DNA of 59,342 bases. Origin: Chrysophaeum taylorii. Taxonomy: Eukaryota; Sar; Pelagophyceae; Pelagomonadales; Pelagomonadaceae. The notes under the pieces were generated by a model. The model had not been told where the DNA came from and searched no databases. It saw nothing but the letters and a program-made list of their open reading frames with translations. Below are positions 28,101-35,192 of this stretch, one piece after another. Where the stretch lies: assembly GCA_029834535.1 (NCBI GenBank), contig JAQMWT010000218.1, positions 1-59,342 of the forward strand, given 5' to 3'. A program made the position numbers and the translations under genes. Numbering within the stretch: position 1 is the stretch's first letter; each line of letters opens with the position of its first letter.

Positions 28101-29965
28101 AGCGCAGACGTGTGGTCGTGGACGCGGCGTCACCTGCGCGAAATGAGCCCTCTGAGGTTGCTGCTGATGCAGTACTGGCCTCGGCGGAGGATCCATTTCG
28201 TGACGACGCGCAGCCAAAGAGCCAAACTCGCGATGCGCTTGTCGAGTCGAGGCCATCCCCCGAAGAGTACCATAGCGAGGTCTTGTGTGTTGCCGAGACT
28301 GTGATTGCCTCGACGGTGGAGCGATCTCGTGATGTGCAGCCCAGCAGACAAGGTCTCCCTCGGATTAGGCAGGCGTCCGAGGACGATCCGTTTCTCGGCA
28401 CGCGACGAGCTCGCGAGGACCTCGCCGTCTTGAGGCTGTCTCCCGAGGGCCAAATCGAACTCCCTCATATGGTCGAGTTAAGATTTGTCTCGGTGGAACC
28501 TCCTCGAGACGAGCAACCAAAAGCCCTTCGAGACGACACGAAGTCATCGGATCGAAGCGAACTCCCTGATAATCTAGCGGAGTCGATGTTGCCCTCGGTT
28601 CGTCGACAACAACCGTCACACGGAGGGCAGCAAAGAGACAAGGACTTTAATAATATGAAGTCCAAGAAGAAGTCGTCGTCGTCGTCGTCGTCGTCGTCGT
28701 CTGATATCAGACAAGACGATGTTGTTTTCGCGGACTCGAGGCCGCCGCCGCCGCCGCCGCCGCTTCCGCTTGAGGAGAACCCAAACAACAACGAGGTCTG
28801 CTCCTCCGAGTCAACGGAAGAGGCGGCTCGAGACGGCGAGCAGCCTAGCAGACACGAAGGGGAGGACCGTGGCGGGCTTTCTGATGCCGAGGATGATGCT
28901 GCCGAAACTCTCTTATCCTCGGAGCAACTCTCTCCTGGCTCGCAGCCCAGCAGCGAAGATGGTTCCGTTGACTCGAGGCACGCGTCACTGCTGCTGCTCG
29001 AGGAGGAGGGGGAACAAGCGAGCCCTGCCGCGTCGAAAGGACCGTCTCGTGGCAACTATCAGGCCAGCAGACAGGGTGGTGGTGGTGGCTACAAGGATGG
29101 CACCTCGCGGCGCGCCAAATCTCGCTCGACGAAAGCTGTCGTGTCGCCGGACTTTGAAGAAGCCTGGCTAGTTGCCGCGTCGACGCAAACCGAGGACTTT
29201 CGTCCTCGTCGCGCGCGCCGCTCGAAGGCCGTGCGTCGATTGGTGGTGGCGTGGAGGACGTGGTGGCGTCACATGCGTTTAGGCGCGCTGGTCGTGCTGA
29301 ACCGGCGACGGGCATTGCGCGAGGCCGTCCGTCGTTGGCGCGACGCGTTGGTCGCGGTCGAACGGATGCGGCAGAGGCGTCTCGAGGCGCTGCGCGGCGT
29401 AGTCCCCGGGCGGATCGATGTCGTCCGGTTTTGGTTCGACCGGTGGAAGTCGTCCGATGGGTTGCTCGAGACACGGACGGGGTGGTTCGACGACGGGTTG
29501 GTAGGGTCGCGGACGACGGTCGAGCTGTCGTCTCTTGCCGACGAGGTGCTGGCGCCGATTCTCGTCGATTTCGAGCCGGATCCCGTAGAATTGTCCCCCG
29601 GAGGACTCTCGGATGCGGTCCTCGACACGCGAAGCTCGCGACGACTCTCGCGGCGCAAGTCGGCTCCAGTGACGCCAACCTTCGAGGAGGAGGAGAGGCC
29701 GAGTTACGGCGGTGGTTGTCTCAACAGCGTCGCGCGGCGGCTGTACGGGCTCGACATGGGCGGCCGCGGAGACGAGGTCGAATACCCGGAATCGAGGAGT
29801 CCGCGGCGGGTGGACATGGCAGAGCGGATCCAGGCGCTCCAGCGGGGGGTCGCGACGCGCAGCACCACAAAAATCGTCCGCGTCCCCCAGGACACCCCGC
29901 CGCCCTCGCCACGCGTTCGGCTCCCCGTCGCCTGGCTCTCTAACCCGAGCCTCGGGACCTTATGA
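19145..29965 (+). CDS. Giant PDZ/Sfi1-like protein with about sixty degenerate acidic repeats
   Basis: 3,606 residues in one uninterrupted exon. The N-terminus holds a PDZ-like domain at about 88-174 (HWGLQLI, GDRLVSVNGEPLDSSSF). Next come helical Sfi1-like segments (about 178-345) with regularly spaced Trp residues (FRHWRAAA, FRQWVEF, LRRWRRARL, FEAWPRR, FDRWRD). From about residue 395 to 3,270 the protein is an acidic array of degenerate units of roughly 40-45 residues, built around SRDEQPS, RQARDDLVVDS, LEEQ and LSDAADAVLASEE. The C-terminus returns to Trp-rich helices (about 3,349-3,440, VAWRTWWRHMR, VRRWRDAL, FWFDRWKSS) and ends with an IQ-like motif (RIQALQRGVATRS). Sfi1-type helices bind centrin at centrosomes and basal bodies, so a cytoskeletal scaffold is plausible, especially next to a dynein-2 gene. 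Poly-Ser (28674-28700) and poly-Pro (about 28741-28765) runs lie near the end. No orthologue recognised. Confidence 0.8.
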   Translation: MQADELEWLLRELETARPARRDEDCSAVISEDGRRSLFPRHTRAEVADVFDGKRFSAILARSRALHSPTTCATCAHVVGSLRRPRAGSLAPFEVRLPKKKHWGLQLIMLSDLEPYSLPLNRVAVFASERDTIAAGDRLVSVNGEPLDSSSFDSVVHQLTEARAPVRLGLVRVADLALLGPAFRHWRAAAAQAQSKVAMARLKRAASCSLMAGLLATRRVCHPSEARGFRQWVEFVRASTARRRLANTGATAVARILRRWRRARLAAVFEAWPRRPLLRSHATQMASVLAWSARGLQRESAFEVFGGALSRAMRRRERRRPRVAFDRWRDSSLERDVNDDHHNDEGNRLSSPAAGSALPGKFLVGSTELALDEEEEDDDDEPYQDARRYGVVADSRPLLEEKEEEEEEEEQPGCREQPRKQAGTAVVVDFKSLPVEEYEEDQRDELRDVAETLRCEEQVPRDEEPCNRRDVVVDMYSSPEDRGAFEDVKSKLSDATKSTRALEEQPPRDQQPSKHARDDRRRDSQSLVEDQSERSDSADDVSARTFRDDEPSSQSREDLVLNSLLLEEKNAVDVVLASGERSPCGNNPPSSRDNGVIDSILSPENQIELSVDCEDLLALKNQPCQDEQQPDGKADTDVVDSKKSSRTDEDHSDGVAEALPSAERSIDSPLPERQDDLVVDSTPPSVGEHRSERSDSAHELASAKQLSCHEEQARRQAREDPLVDSPLTAEISQLPDAVDYDPASEESFPRNAQPSRQVREDAVSALKPLEEQNKLPCALKAARAYEETFCDEQPQLQARNGRSVDSEPSPPSRLEEKDEIGLTDVADAVLTEEEEPTRVEEPTRVEEPRAQAWNDLADTTSRLPLEEGDRSDLFEVAGLTLASQPSRNARPNGEAHNIVVDSWSLREHQRGKSDDAVSAAADSGLASKGPLPQNDQPYRQAPENLVADVRSLDEHSEFACSPEAMLASDDHASCDGRPGENDCDNLVVDSSKSPLPLEEDQCEPARRQARDAFVVDSRPSLEDESELTHAADALGERLPHDVQCSRQALDDLDYSRPLLAEDQGEFSDAAELLASASPPSRDVQPSIQSPAADAVLTSEEEQPHGNQGGDACNGVVDSKSPPVEDQSEHSDVVETLASAEQLSNSTLPIGQDRKEIVVASTSPRVEVDRGERYDALYALSASAGPARNAKQSCRQTCEDLVVASMPHDEQNAVSCCAKAAPFSQEWSRNNQASGQTHSGLVVDSKQPQPLDEIYQSKLCDAVEPVLALAEPACIEELGGQACNDLEDLKSPLPLMEGRSDLLDISKSPLEDKKDLPDVAETLESEVQPLVEEDQKGILDVAETLTSEEAPSRDLQPSSGARKDDVDLRPSSTDQSELSDPANAVPILEEQPARGKYGICSGFVDSRLSLEENNGKLSDGNDSTRALEEQPPFDDDPTREARKDVVVDSWPLLEEQTEISDAADVVRLSHCGIFHEELTYDNHPGRRARNDVLSSKSPEEDTRDHPNKQACDDCVLRSIPSGEDKIDHSDPAHVMQAWGNDSSLEDDSSDSGDEEPSAQARQDIVINSPPFAETELADGVDVLLASEEEGTVGVISGAKVRNDLVDPRPSRQGQDDLSDAAHAVLASEKVSSFDEATSRQAPEELSVVSCPSPVVRNELSEAADAVLASGEETDCNELAGRPTRNDPAGSTSPRPLEETGNKLPDVAETVILEEQPSRDVQPSSVARQNVVGDSKQLRGQHGAISDAGDALLGSAMSRDERPGGQCFNDGVDLTSAPPLKEDRSKEANRELRDNLVVESRSSLENQSVLSDAAAAVLASENRLSRDEHPSAQACDDLLDSALSFAEDQGEFSGASESSATADPLSSDVQSMRQCLTNANGPVLTSEGEQSDGEQPDGYARDEVVDAKSPTIKDQMEHCNVTETLASPEQASDCTPPIRKDQGNFVVDLKAPPVEEDHSARSDPVYNASASIGQTSREKQPSKQAREDFVVASISLEEQNEPSCGAQAAPASEESSRDKQPGGQARNGLVVDSKPPPLHERDRNRLSDGTDAVVAAVEPARDEQPGGQACNDIVGSKSVLPRSEGRSDLPDMSETLGLEERPTRLSREAHEDVVVDSGSSPEDQNELSDTADVALTSKEPSSCDKYQASNGFVGSRLSFEADKDKPSYAAAQLVSPSLENQPVCNEEHCIEARKNVAVESWPLLEEQSSHTDAADVVRARDEHGHASNDVFNSKSPEEDTRCHPRRRARDNSGVQSRLSVQDQCEHSNAADVVQACEEEPSLDDDDDDSDSGDEQSSAQGRQDFVITPLREETELAVGAHAVVSEREDSVGAQSGSKGHYDLVDSRPSLEGQDDHSDASNAVLASQELSSSDKTPGRRAPDDFSAVSCPSPKDQGELPDAADTMLASEEETGRDKQPGGRVCDNRVGLNSPQPHKETRTELPDVAEMVISEEPPCRRDCKDLVVDSALLGELSEHPDILDVLLDLGKPSNRDEQPSRQAHEDLVVTSRPQDDQNKFPCGAKAVLASEESSRDKQPGGVARNGLVVDSVPSTLGVKIQDKINSVAVDVVLVSEKENVCDEQLGGQSCDDLVESKLPPPQEGSRSDVSGSTLASEDQLSRDTQPSGEALKEVVVDLAPESQSKPVDAADGVLASNERPSGYENPGGQHNDLVDSRPLLEDEDELADSTGSMNAVPEQPSDDDTQRPREASNDALIDSGRLEVPRECSHSVDDAALASELALAKQPSRDEQPKGQVRNRLVVDSKELPPPPLVEKNQSEISDASGAVLGLEEEPSRDGQSVRLVSNNQVYSRPRLEVQCEVRCAADAARASGGNLMRDKQQPSTQSLFDAATDNWRASQKYPSGGEELSRQGRDNLDETRLSLDEGPSQAPNPGAEVPGSRPSEVAVQPGHQASQDVVVDASARFDEDDQGELPKFAVEPVDQPFGSTLPFRRKGCNEESKTPFEEQQESVPAHATKDMPASKDQQPPCDAQRRRVVVDAASPARNEPSEVAADAVLASAEDPFRDDAQPKSQTRDALVESRPSPEEYHSEVLCVAETVIASTVERSRDVQPSRQGLPRIRQASEDDPFLGTRRAREDLAVLRLSPEGQIELPHMVELRFVSVEPPRDEQPKALRDDTKSSDRSELPDNLAESMLPSVRRQQPSHGGQQRDKDFNNMKSKKKSSSSSSSSSSDIRQDDVVFADSRPPPPPPPLPLEENPNNNEVCSSESTEEAARDGEQPSRHEGEDRGGLSDAEDDAAETLLSSEQLSPGSQPSSEDGSVDSRHASLLLLEEEGEQASPAASKGPSRGNYQASRQGGGGGYKDGTSRRAKSRSTKAVVSPDFEEAWLVAASTQTEDFRPRRARRSKAVRRLVVAWRTWWRHMRLGALVVLNRRRALREAVRRWRDALVAVERMRQRRLEALRGVVPGRIDVVRFWFDRWKSSDGLLETRTGWFDDGLVGSRTTVELSSLADEVLAPILVDFEPDPVELSPGGLSDAVLDTRSSRRLSRRKSAPVTPTFEEEERPSYGGGCLNSVARRLYGLDMGGRGDEVEYPESRSPRRVDMAERIQALQRGVATRSTTKIVRVPQDTPPPSPRVRLPVAWLSNPSLGTL
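20380..28960 (+). repeat. Degenerate tandem repeat array inside the giant gene, with higher-order repeats
   Basis: The basic unit is about 120-135 nt, with a recurring pattern of cgcgacgagcagccc, acaagctcgc, gttgtcgactcg and gatgctg. Units differ by substitutions and in-frame length changes. A longer period of about 2.2-2.35 kb is superimposed: segments starting at 22154 and 24497 align (offset 2,343), as do 23795 and 26012 (offset 2,217) and 24250 and 26461 (offset 2,211). Partial further copies begin near 21,020 and end after 26,600. Reading frame is kept throughout. Confidence 0.85.
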
Positions 29966-30051
29966 CGACGACGACGACGACGAGGAGGAGGAGGAGCCGA
30001 CTCTATCATAATATAGCGTGACAGAAGAAGAAGAAGAAGAGAAAAATGATC

Positions 30052-30984
30052 TCAAAAGACGACGGTGGCGAGCATGGTGGCGAGGACCTGGAGGATGTTG
30101 TCGGCCATGAGATCGTTGACGTTGGCCTCGAGGTGGCGCTTGGGGTCGATTTTGCCGACGTTGGAGACGAGAACCTCCTCGGGCGTCTTGCCCTCCTCGT
30201 CCTTGACGCGGTCGTTGTAGTTTTTGGAGTGCTTGGCCATGCCCTGGATGAGGTCGAGGTTGGCCGCCGAGTGGTCTTCGAACCTCTTGGTCTTGAGGCC
30301 GGTCGCCCAAGTATTCTTGTAGAGGTTGGTCAGCATCTGCTCCTCGAGGTGGTTTTTGCGGTAGTCGATGACCATCGAATAGTAGTGGCGGTTCAAGCCG
30401 TGGATGAGGGCCTGGATCGAGGGTTTCTTGAGATGGCCGACGTTGGAGGTGGTCTGGCGGGGTTCCTGGCCGAGCATCATGAGCTGCGGGTTGATGAGTC
30501 GAAAGCAGTCGATGACGACCTTTCCCTTGACGCTCTGGACGGGGTCGATGACGACCGCGACGGCCCGCTGATTTAAGGCTTCGAAGCTCTGCTGCGTGTT
30601 GATGTCGACCCCCGACATCCAGCACCCAAAGCCTGGGTGCGAATGGTACCATCCGACGACCATCTCTGGTCGGCCCGTCTGCTTGAGCATCTCGAGCATC
30701 TTCGTCTGGAAGACGGGGTCGACGGCCTCCACCGAGACGCCGGTCCCGCTCTGGGGCATCGCGAACACGTCGACGCAGTTTATGGTGTAGTCGTCGACGA
30801 ACTGGCCGAGCATGAGCCCCATCACCTCCATCGGGACGCCCGCGCGGCCGTGCTTGAGCATCTTGAGAAGGGCGAGCGACGAGATCTGAACCTTCTCGGC
30901 GGTGTCGACGACGGGCGCGTCGGGCGCCGACGTCGGGTTCCCGAGTCCGGGCAAGTTCCCAAACAACCGCGACAGTCGGTCCAT
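30052..30984 (-). CDS. RPN11: 26S proteasome deubiquitinase RPN11/PSMD14
   Basis: 310 residues from ATG 30984 ([10 protein letters not shown]), the same length as typical RPN11. The upstream in-frame extension to 31020 overlaps the divergent gene and is not expected. The MPN+ (JAMM) metalloprotease site is complete: Glu53 in MEVMGLMLG, and [16 protein letters not shown] with His114, His116, Ser124 and Asp127. RPN11 sits in the proteasome lid and removes ubiquitin chains en bloc as substrates enter the core. The C-terminal helices ([19 protein letters not shown]) are also conserved. It is convergent with the giant gene (86 bp) and divergent from glutaredoxin-3 (35 bp between ATGs). Identification is secure. 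Confidence 0.97.
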   Translation of the reverse strand: MDRLSRLFGNLPGLGNPTSAPDAPVVDTAEKVQISSLALLKMLKHGRAGVPMEVMGLMLGQFVDDYTINCVDVFAMPQSGTGVSVEAVDPVFQTKMLEMLKQTGRPEMVVGWYHSHPGFGCWMSGVDINTQQSFEALNQRAVAVVIDPVQSVKGKVVIDCFRLINPQLMMLGQEPRQTTSNVGHLKKPSIQALIHGLNRHYYSMVIDYRKNHLEEQMLTNLYKNTWATGLKTKRFEDHSAANLDLIQGMAKHSKNYNDRVKDEEGKTPEEVLVSNVGKIDPKRHLEANVNDLMADNILQVLATMLATVVF

Positions 30985-31019
30985 CGCTTGGAGAGTGGTT
31001 AGGGTTATTACTAATAACA
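30985..31019. promoter_or_regulatory. 35-bp divergent promoter between RPN11 and glutaredoxin-3
   Basis: The two ATGs are at 30984 (minus) and 31020 (plus). The spacer is less GC-rich than the flanking coding DNA (gttagggttattactaata). Both 5' UTRs must be very short or overlap the neighbouring gene. Confidence 0.4.
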
Positions 31020-31919
31020 ATGGAAGTGCTGAAGAATCCGTGGTCGATTTTCGAGTCCAAGACGTGCGGATTGTGCTGTGCCGAGTGGGACGGTCCGTCG
31101 AAGCAACTAGAACAGGTGCTGGAGGCCATCGCGGTACCGGGCGTGCGGTTCGTCAAGTTCGACGGCGAGAGCCACAGCTCGCTGTGCGAGGCGCTATCGA
31201 TCACGGTCATCCCGACTCTGGTACTCTTGGACGGCGGTGTCCGCGAAAAGCTCGAGGGTGCCCAGGACCCCAAGACTCTCGCGTCGCGGCTGGCGGCGTT
31301 CGCAGAGGAGGAGGAGACCGCGGCGATCGAAAAGCTCAAGTTCGAGAATCGCCTCAAGCAGCTCGTCAACGCCGCGCCGTTGATGGTGTTCATGAAGGGG
31401 ACCCCCGAGGCCCCGAGATGCGGGTTTTCGCGCGAGGTCTGCGAGCTGCTCAAGGGCAAAAAGTTCGCGTCCTTCGACGTGCTTCGGGATCGCGCCGTTC
31501 GCGAGGGTCTCAAGACCTACAGCGACTGGCCGACCTACCCCCAGGTCTACAAGAACGGCGAGCTTTTGGGGGGGCTCGACATCCTGAAGGAAACCGATCT
31601 CGACGACGACGACGACGACCAGGAGGATTTTGCGGCGCTCGTGTCGCGAGCCCCGGTCATGTTGTTCATGAAAGGCTCCCCCGAGGCTCCGCGATGCGGC
31701 TTTTCGAGGAAAATGTGCGACATTTTGACGGCTCACGACATCACCTTTTCCACCTTTGATATTCTCGAGGACGACCGCGTGCGCCAGGGCCTCAAGACCT
31801 ACGCGAATTGGCCCACCTTTCCCCAGCTCTACGTCAACGGCGACTTCAAGGGCGGGCTCGACATCATCTCCGAGATGGCTGGCCCTGACCTCAAGGCGGA
31901 CCTCGGGCTCAGTACCTGA
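31020..31919 (+). CDS. GLRX3: Glutaredoxin-3 (PICOT): thioredoxin-like domain plus two monothiol glutaredoxin domains
   Basis: 299 residues. The N-terminal thioredoxin-like domain (about 1-95) has CGLCC near residue 16-20 and [11 protein letters not shown] with the cis-Pro loop. Two monothiol glutaredoxin domains follow, each with the CGFS active site: [10 protein letters not shown] (Cys134) and [10 protein letters not shown] (Cys226), plus [18 protein letters not shown] and [18 protein letters not shown], which bind glutathione. This architecture defines cytosolic multidomain monothiol glutaredoxins, which carry bridging [2Fe-2S] clusters and deliver iron to cytosolic and nuclear iron-sulfur proteins. 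The human protein has the same order at 335 residues. An Asp run at about 194-200 separates the glutaredoxin domains. Confidence 0.95.
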   Translation: MEVLKNPWSIFESKTCGLCCAEWDGPSKQLEQVLEAIAVPGVRFVKFDGESHSSLCEALSITVIPTLVLLDGGVREKLEGAQDPKTLASRLAAFAEEEETAAIEKLKFENRLKQLVNAAPLMVFMKGTPEAPRCGFSREVCELLKGKKFASFDVLRDRAVREGLKTYSDWPTYPQVYKNGELLGGLDILKETDLDDDDDDQEDFAALVSRAPVMLFMKGSPEAPRCGFSRKMCDILTAHDITFSTFDILEDDRVRQGLKTYANWPTFPQLYVNGDFKGGLDIISEMAGPDLKADLGLST

Positions 31920-32096
31920 TGCAGACTATTCCTCCAAACCTTCCTTCCTTCCTTCCTTCCTTCCTTCCTTGAGGACTATTTTATTTGATTTTAGGGAAGA
32001 AGAAGAAGAAGGGTAAGGAAGAGATCGCGTTCTCAACGGGCGGACGGAATTTGCCCGCAAGAAAGAATGAAGATCTCATCATCATCATCATCATCA
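31920..32096. other. Convergent spacer with microsatellites and retroelement-like segment
   Basis: Contains (TTCC)n at about 31939-31969, a ~77-bp stretch (31971-32047) matching the 3' end of the copia RT fragments at 7369-7434 and about 55,461, and a (CAT)n run starting about 32075 that extends to the antiporter stop codon. It would be the 3' UTR of the minus-strand antiporter gene. Confidence 0.6.
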
Positions 32097-33500
32097 TCAT
32101 CGTGTCTCGTTATCATTTTGCGGGGATTTTTGTGGTTGCTGCTCTTCGAGCCGGAGCGTCAGAACGTTATTATCGTCGTCGTCGTCGTTCGGAAGAACAA
32201 CAGCAGGCTCCTCTTTTTGGAGGAGCTTGGGTCCCGAGACGGAGATGGCGACCGCCCCGAGGGGTGCCGTGAGGATAATCGCGATTACGGAGACGGCGAG
32301 GATGATCCTCGCGCGGTTTTCTTGAGTATCGGTCGTAGCCGCGTCCAACGGGACCGCACCGACCGCGGCCTGGACGGTGGCCTTGGGGAGCCAGGCGAGC
32401 GCGACGAAGAGGCGGTCGGCGGTGCGCGGAAGACTCGGGGCGACGGCCGCCGCGGTGGCTCCGAGCCGGAAGGCCGCGCCGACGACAACCAGCAAAACCG
32501 CGAGGGCGGCCGTGCGCGGCGGGAGGTCGCCGAGGTCGACCGCGACGCCGAGGAGGCTGAAGAGCGCAGGCTGGGCGACGAGCGTCCAGGCGCGGGAAAA
32601 ACGAGCCCCGACGAGGTCGGACGACTGCCTTCCCCAGTCGCGGGCAGCAATCGTCGCGAGCGCTAATGTCGCGAGCGCCGATGCGCCCGAGAAGCCGAGG
32701 TGCTTGAGGCCAAAGGTCGCGGCCAAGGCGGCGACCCCTAGGGCTGCCGCGCGCTTTTGGATATCCTCGGTCGAGGCGTATCGTAGGGCGAGCGCCGCGC
32801 CCGAACCGACGGTCGCCCCCAAAAAAAGTTCGAGCGGGGCGCGGGACCAGGCCGGGAGCCGGTCGGAGGTGTCGAGGGCAAAGCCGAGGCTGACCCCGAA
32901 GCCCGCGAGGGAAAAGACGTCATCCAGAGCGGCCGCGGCGACGACGAGCGTCGGGATACCGGTTTTCGTCCCGTAGCCTTGCCTGTCGAGGTCGACCAGG
33001 CTCGGGACCACAACCGCGGGAGACACGGCCGCGACGACAAACCCGAGGGTCGCGCACCAGGGAGCGGGGAGCGAAAACAGCAAGAATCCAAGGATGGCAG
33101 CGACCGTCGCTTCTACGAGACAAGGAAGCGCGGCGAGGCGGAACGCGGCCCACCGCAGCCGTCGAAGGGCTTCCGTGTCGAGGCCGAGGCCCGCGCGACA
33201 CAGGATCAGGGAGAGGGCTGCCGTGCGCAGCGAGGACGATGTCCGCTTGTCGACGCGCACCCCCGCGGCGTTCCTCAGACAGCAGCCGGCGATCAACATC
33301 CCCAACAAAGGCGGCAGCCGCGCGCCGCTTTTGCGGTTGACCCAATCCACAATCTGACCGCCCGCTATGCCGGCCAAGATGACGCATTCCACCGCGAACA
33401 CGGGACCCCCCGGCGCGGCGGCGGATCCAATGGCAAGGTAGGCGACGACGCACCCCAGAAGAGCGACCACCCACCACATCCTTACCCCCTTGCCACACAT
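32097..33500 (-). CDS. SLC9B/NHA-type sodium(potassium)/proton antiporter (CPA2 superfamily)
   Basis: 467 residues, mostly hydrophobic, with about a dozen predicted membrane helices. The transport-site pair Asp193-Asp194 lies in AAALDDVFSLAGFG. LPPLLGMLIAGCCLRN and WLPKATVQAAVGAV match the conserved blocks of animal NHA1/NHA2. The PAVVVPSLVDL segment after helix 5 also fits. The family exchanges Na+ (or Li+/K+) for protons at plasma or organelle membranes. The C-terminus is hydrophilic and Asp/Gln-rich. The first ATG (33500) and a second at 33479 both precede the first helix. Divergent from the PHD-IQ-PH gene with 62 bp between ATGs. Confidence 0.88.
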   Translation of the reverse strand: MCGKGVRMWWVVALLGCVVAYLAIGSAAAPGGPVFAVECVILAGIAGGQIVDWVNRKSGARLPPLLGMLIAGCCLRNAAGVRVDKRTSSSLRTAALSLILCRAGLGLDTEALRRLRWAAFRLAALPCLVEATVAAILGFLLFSLPAPWCATLGFVVAAVSPAVVVPSLVDLDRQGYGTKTGIPTLVVAAAALDDVFSLAGFGVSLGFALDTSDRLPAWSRAPLELFLGATVGSGAALALRYASTEDIQKRAAALGVAALAATFGLKHLGFSGASALATLALATIAARDWGRQSSDLVGARFSRAWTLVAQPALFSLLGVAVDLGDLPPRTAALAVLLVVVGAAFRLGATAAAVAPSLPRTADRLFVALAWLPKATVQAAVGAVPLDAATTDTQENRARIILAVSVIAIILTAPLGAVAISVSGPKLLQKEEPAVVLPNDDDDDNNVLTLRLEEQQPQKSPQNDNETR

Positions 33501-33562
33501 CCGTCCTTACCACCACCACCAAGAACGATAGTAGAGTATCCGAAACGTATCATCATCATCTC

Positions 33563-35101
33563 ATGCGGCAGCACGTCTGCGAGGAAGTCGCGAGGTTCGT
33601 GCGAAGCCACGTGGACGCAGCCGACGACCTCCAGAAGCCGACCTTGCGGCGAAAGAGCCGACGGTCGTGGGCTGATGAGTTCTCGTCGCGGTGCGCGCGG
33701 TTCGAGAAGCCGAGAAAGAACAACCTCCCCGCCGCCGCCGCCGCCGCCGTCATCAAGGCGCCCGAGCGAGAAGAGGAGGAGGAGGAGGAGGAAGAAGTGC
33801 CCGAGCCGCGCCCCCCCAAAATCTGGCGCCACGGCTGGAATCGGGTGTGCGAGTACTGTTTGAACGCTGCCGTCGCCGGCGCCGACCGCGTCGAGTGCCG
33901 GTACTGCAACGTCGTAGCCCACCGGAGGTGCGCGGATGCGCAGCCGCAGAAGATATGGGTGTGCCGGGACTGCGTGTTGGTGCTGGACGACTGCCGACGC
34001 GCGGCGATCGTCGCGACTTGCGAACGCAGGCTGTCCCGCGCGCGGCACTTAAACTCGGTCGCGATTCAAGCGCGCGCCCGGGCCTACATCCATAACCAGC
34101 CGTTCCGGAAGCTCAGGCGTGGGGTGGTGGCGATCCAGGGCGTCGTCCGCTGCATTTCCGAGCGCCGCCGCTTCAGGGCGCTCTACTCGAACGAGGAGCG
34201 TCCCTACCACGTTCGCGTCGTTTCGGCCTCGGGAATCCTCGAGGAGGGCGAATATTTCGGAATTGTCAGCATCGTCCGCAACCAGACGTCCGACGACCTC
34301 AATCCCCTCGAGGCTGCCGGAGGAGCGACGCTCTTCCAATTCTTCACGCGATCTGACAGACCCGACGCCTCCGGCCGGCTGAACAACGTCGACGTCAACG
34401 TCCTCGTCCCTTCGACCGTCTGCGGCGTCACCGTCTTCGTCACCCTCGTCGCCAAAACAAACAACAACGCGCCGACGACGCCCAACCCCAACAACAACAA
34501 CAACAACAACAACAGCAAGGAGCCGTCCTCCGACGCTCACCAGATCGCGTTCTACGCCCAAGCGAGCTCGGACCTCGAATACGACCTCCTCTACTACCGC
34601 CGTGCCGTGCGGAACCTAAGCTGCATCACCAGTTCCGACGACTGCTTCGAGCCGCGAGAAAAACCCGGCTCCCTCCAGGCCCTCCGCATGCTCCACCGAA
34701 CCGACCGCACCCCCTCCGATAACGTCGTCGTCAAACTCGAACTCGCCCCGTGCCCCGTCTCCACGACGCACCACGGCCTCCTCGAAGAGGTCTCCTCCAT
34801 CTTCAGCCGGAAGGCCGTCAAGCGGCGCTGGTGGTGCCTTCTCGCCGAGCACGTCCTCCACTTCTATCGGTCGCAATCCGACCAAACCCCCCTTCTCTCC
34901 TTCCATCTCGGCCGGTCCCACCTCAAATTCTACCACCAGTCGGCCGTCCTCGAGATCAAGTGCCTCGAGAAGACGATGCTCGTCTCGCAGCACGACGCCA
35001 ACGCCAGAGCGGCCTGGTTTCGGATGCTCAAAAAGAACTGGGATTCGGCCAAACTCCGAGCGCGCTCGTATCGGCCCTCGCACCCCCTCCGCTCGTCCTA
35101 G
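33563..35101 (+). CDS. PHD-like finger, IQ motifs and PH-like domain protein
   Basis: 512 residues. After a charged N-terminus and an Ala/Glu-rich low-complexity stretch comes a C4HC3 finger at about 95-135 (CEYC, CRYC, HRRC, CRDC), most like a PHD/FYVE-type zinc finger. Two IQ-like motifs follow (VAIQARARAYIHNQPFRKLR and VAIQGVVRCISERRRF, about 170-210), predicted to bind calmodulin or centrin. A beta-rich middle part (YHVRVVSASGI) resembles a C2 domain. The C-terminus reads as a PH domain (RRWWCLLAEHVLHFYRS to ARAAWFRMLKKNW, about 420-495). An Asn run lies at about 310-320. The combination suggests a Ca2+/lipid-responsive scaffold; the exact role is unknown. Confidence 0.7.
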   Translation: MRQHVCEEVARFVRSHVDAADDLQKPTLRRKSRRSWADEFSSRCARFEKPRKNNLPAAAAAAVIKAPEREEEEEEEEEVPEPRPPKIWRHGWNRVCEYCLNAAVAGADRVECRYCNVVAHRRCADAQPQKIWVCRDCVLVLDDCRRAAIVATCERRLSRARHLNSVAIQARARAYIHNQPFRKLRRGVVAIQGVVRCISERRRFRALYSNEERPYHVRVVSASGILEEGEYFGIVSIVRNQTSDDLNPLEAAGGATLFQFFTRSDRPDASGRLNNVDVNVLVPSTVCGVTVFVTLVAKTNNNAPTTPNPNNNNNNNNSKEPSSDAHQIAFYAQASSDLEYDLLYYRRAVRNLSCITSSDDCFEPREKPGSLQALRMLHRTDRTPSDNVVVKLELAPCPVSTTHHGLLEEVSSIFSRKAVKRRWWCLLAEHVLHFYRSQSDQTPLLSFHLGRSHLKFYHQSAVLEIKCLEKTMLVSQHDANARAAWFRMLKKNWDSAKLRARSYRPSHPLRSS

Positions 35102-35192
35102 TAGTTCTTCTTCTCGCGCCGCACCTTAAAATTATGGCGCCCAAATCTCGCCGGCCTCCTCTCTCTCGTTTCCCCTCTGACCCAACAACGCC

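Noticed and set aside
20290..28468. Many minus-strand frames (up to about 300 codons) across the giant repeat gene
   Set aside because: They follow the repeat period of the sense strand and change frame from unit to unit; the plus strand is open for 3,606 codons with domains at both ends.
20380..28960. CRISPR-like array because of regular spacing
   Set aside because: Repeats are degenerate, protein-coding in one frame and have no unique spacers; the organism is eukaryotic.
30902..31759. 285-codon plus-strand frame overlapping RPN11 and glutaredoxin-3
   Set aside because: Out of frame with glutaredoxin-3, which has two CGFS sites; Arg/Gly-rich shadow.
32016..32666. Plus-strand frames opposite the NHA antiporter
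   Set aside because: Arg/Gly/Asp-rich shadows; the minus-strand protein has about a dozen membrane helices and the DD transport motif.
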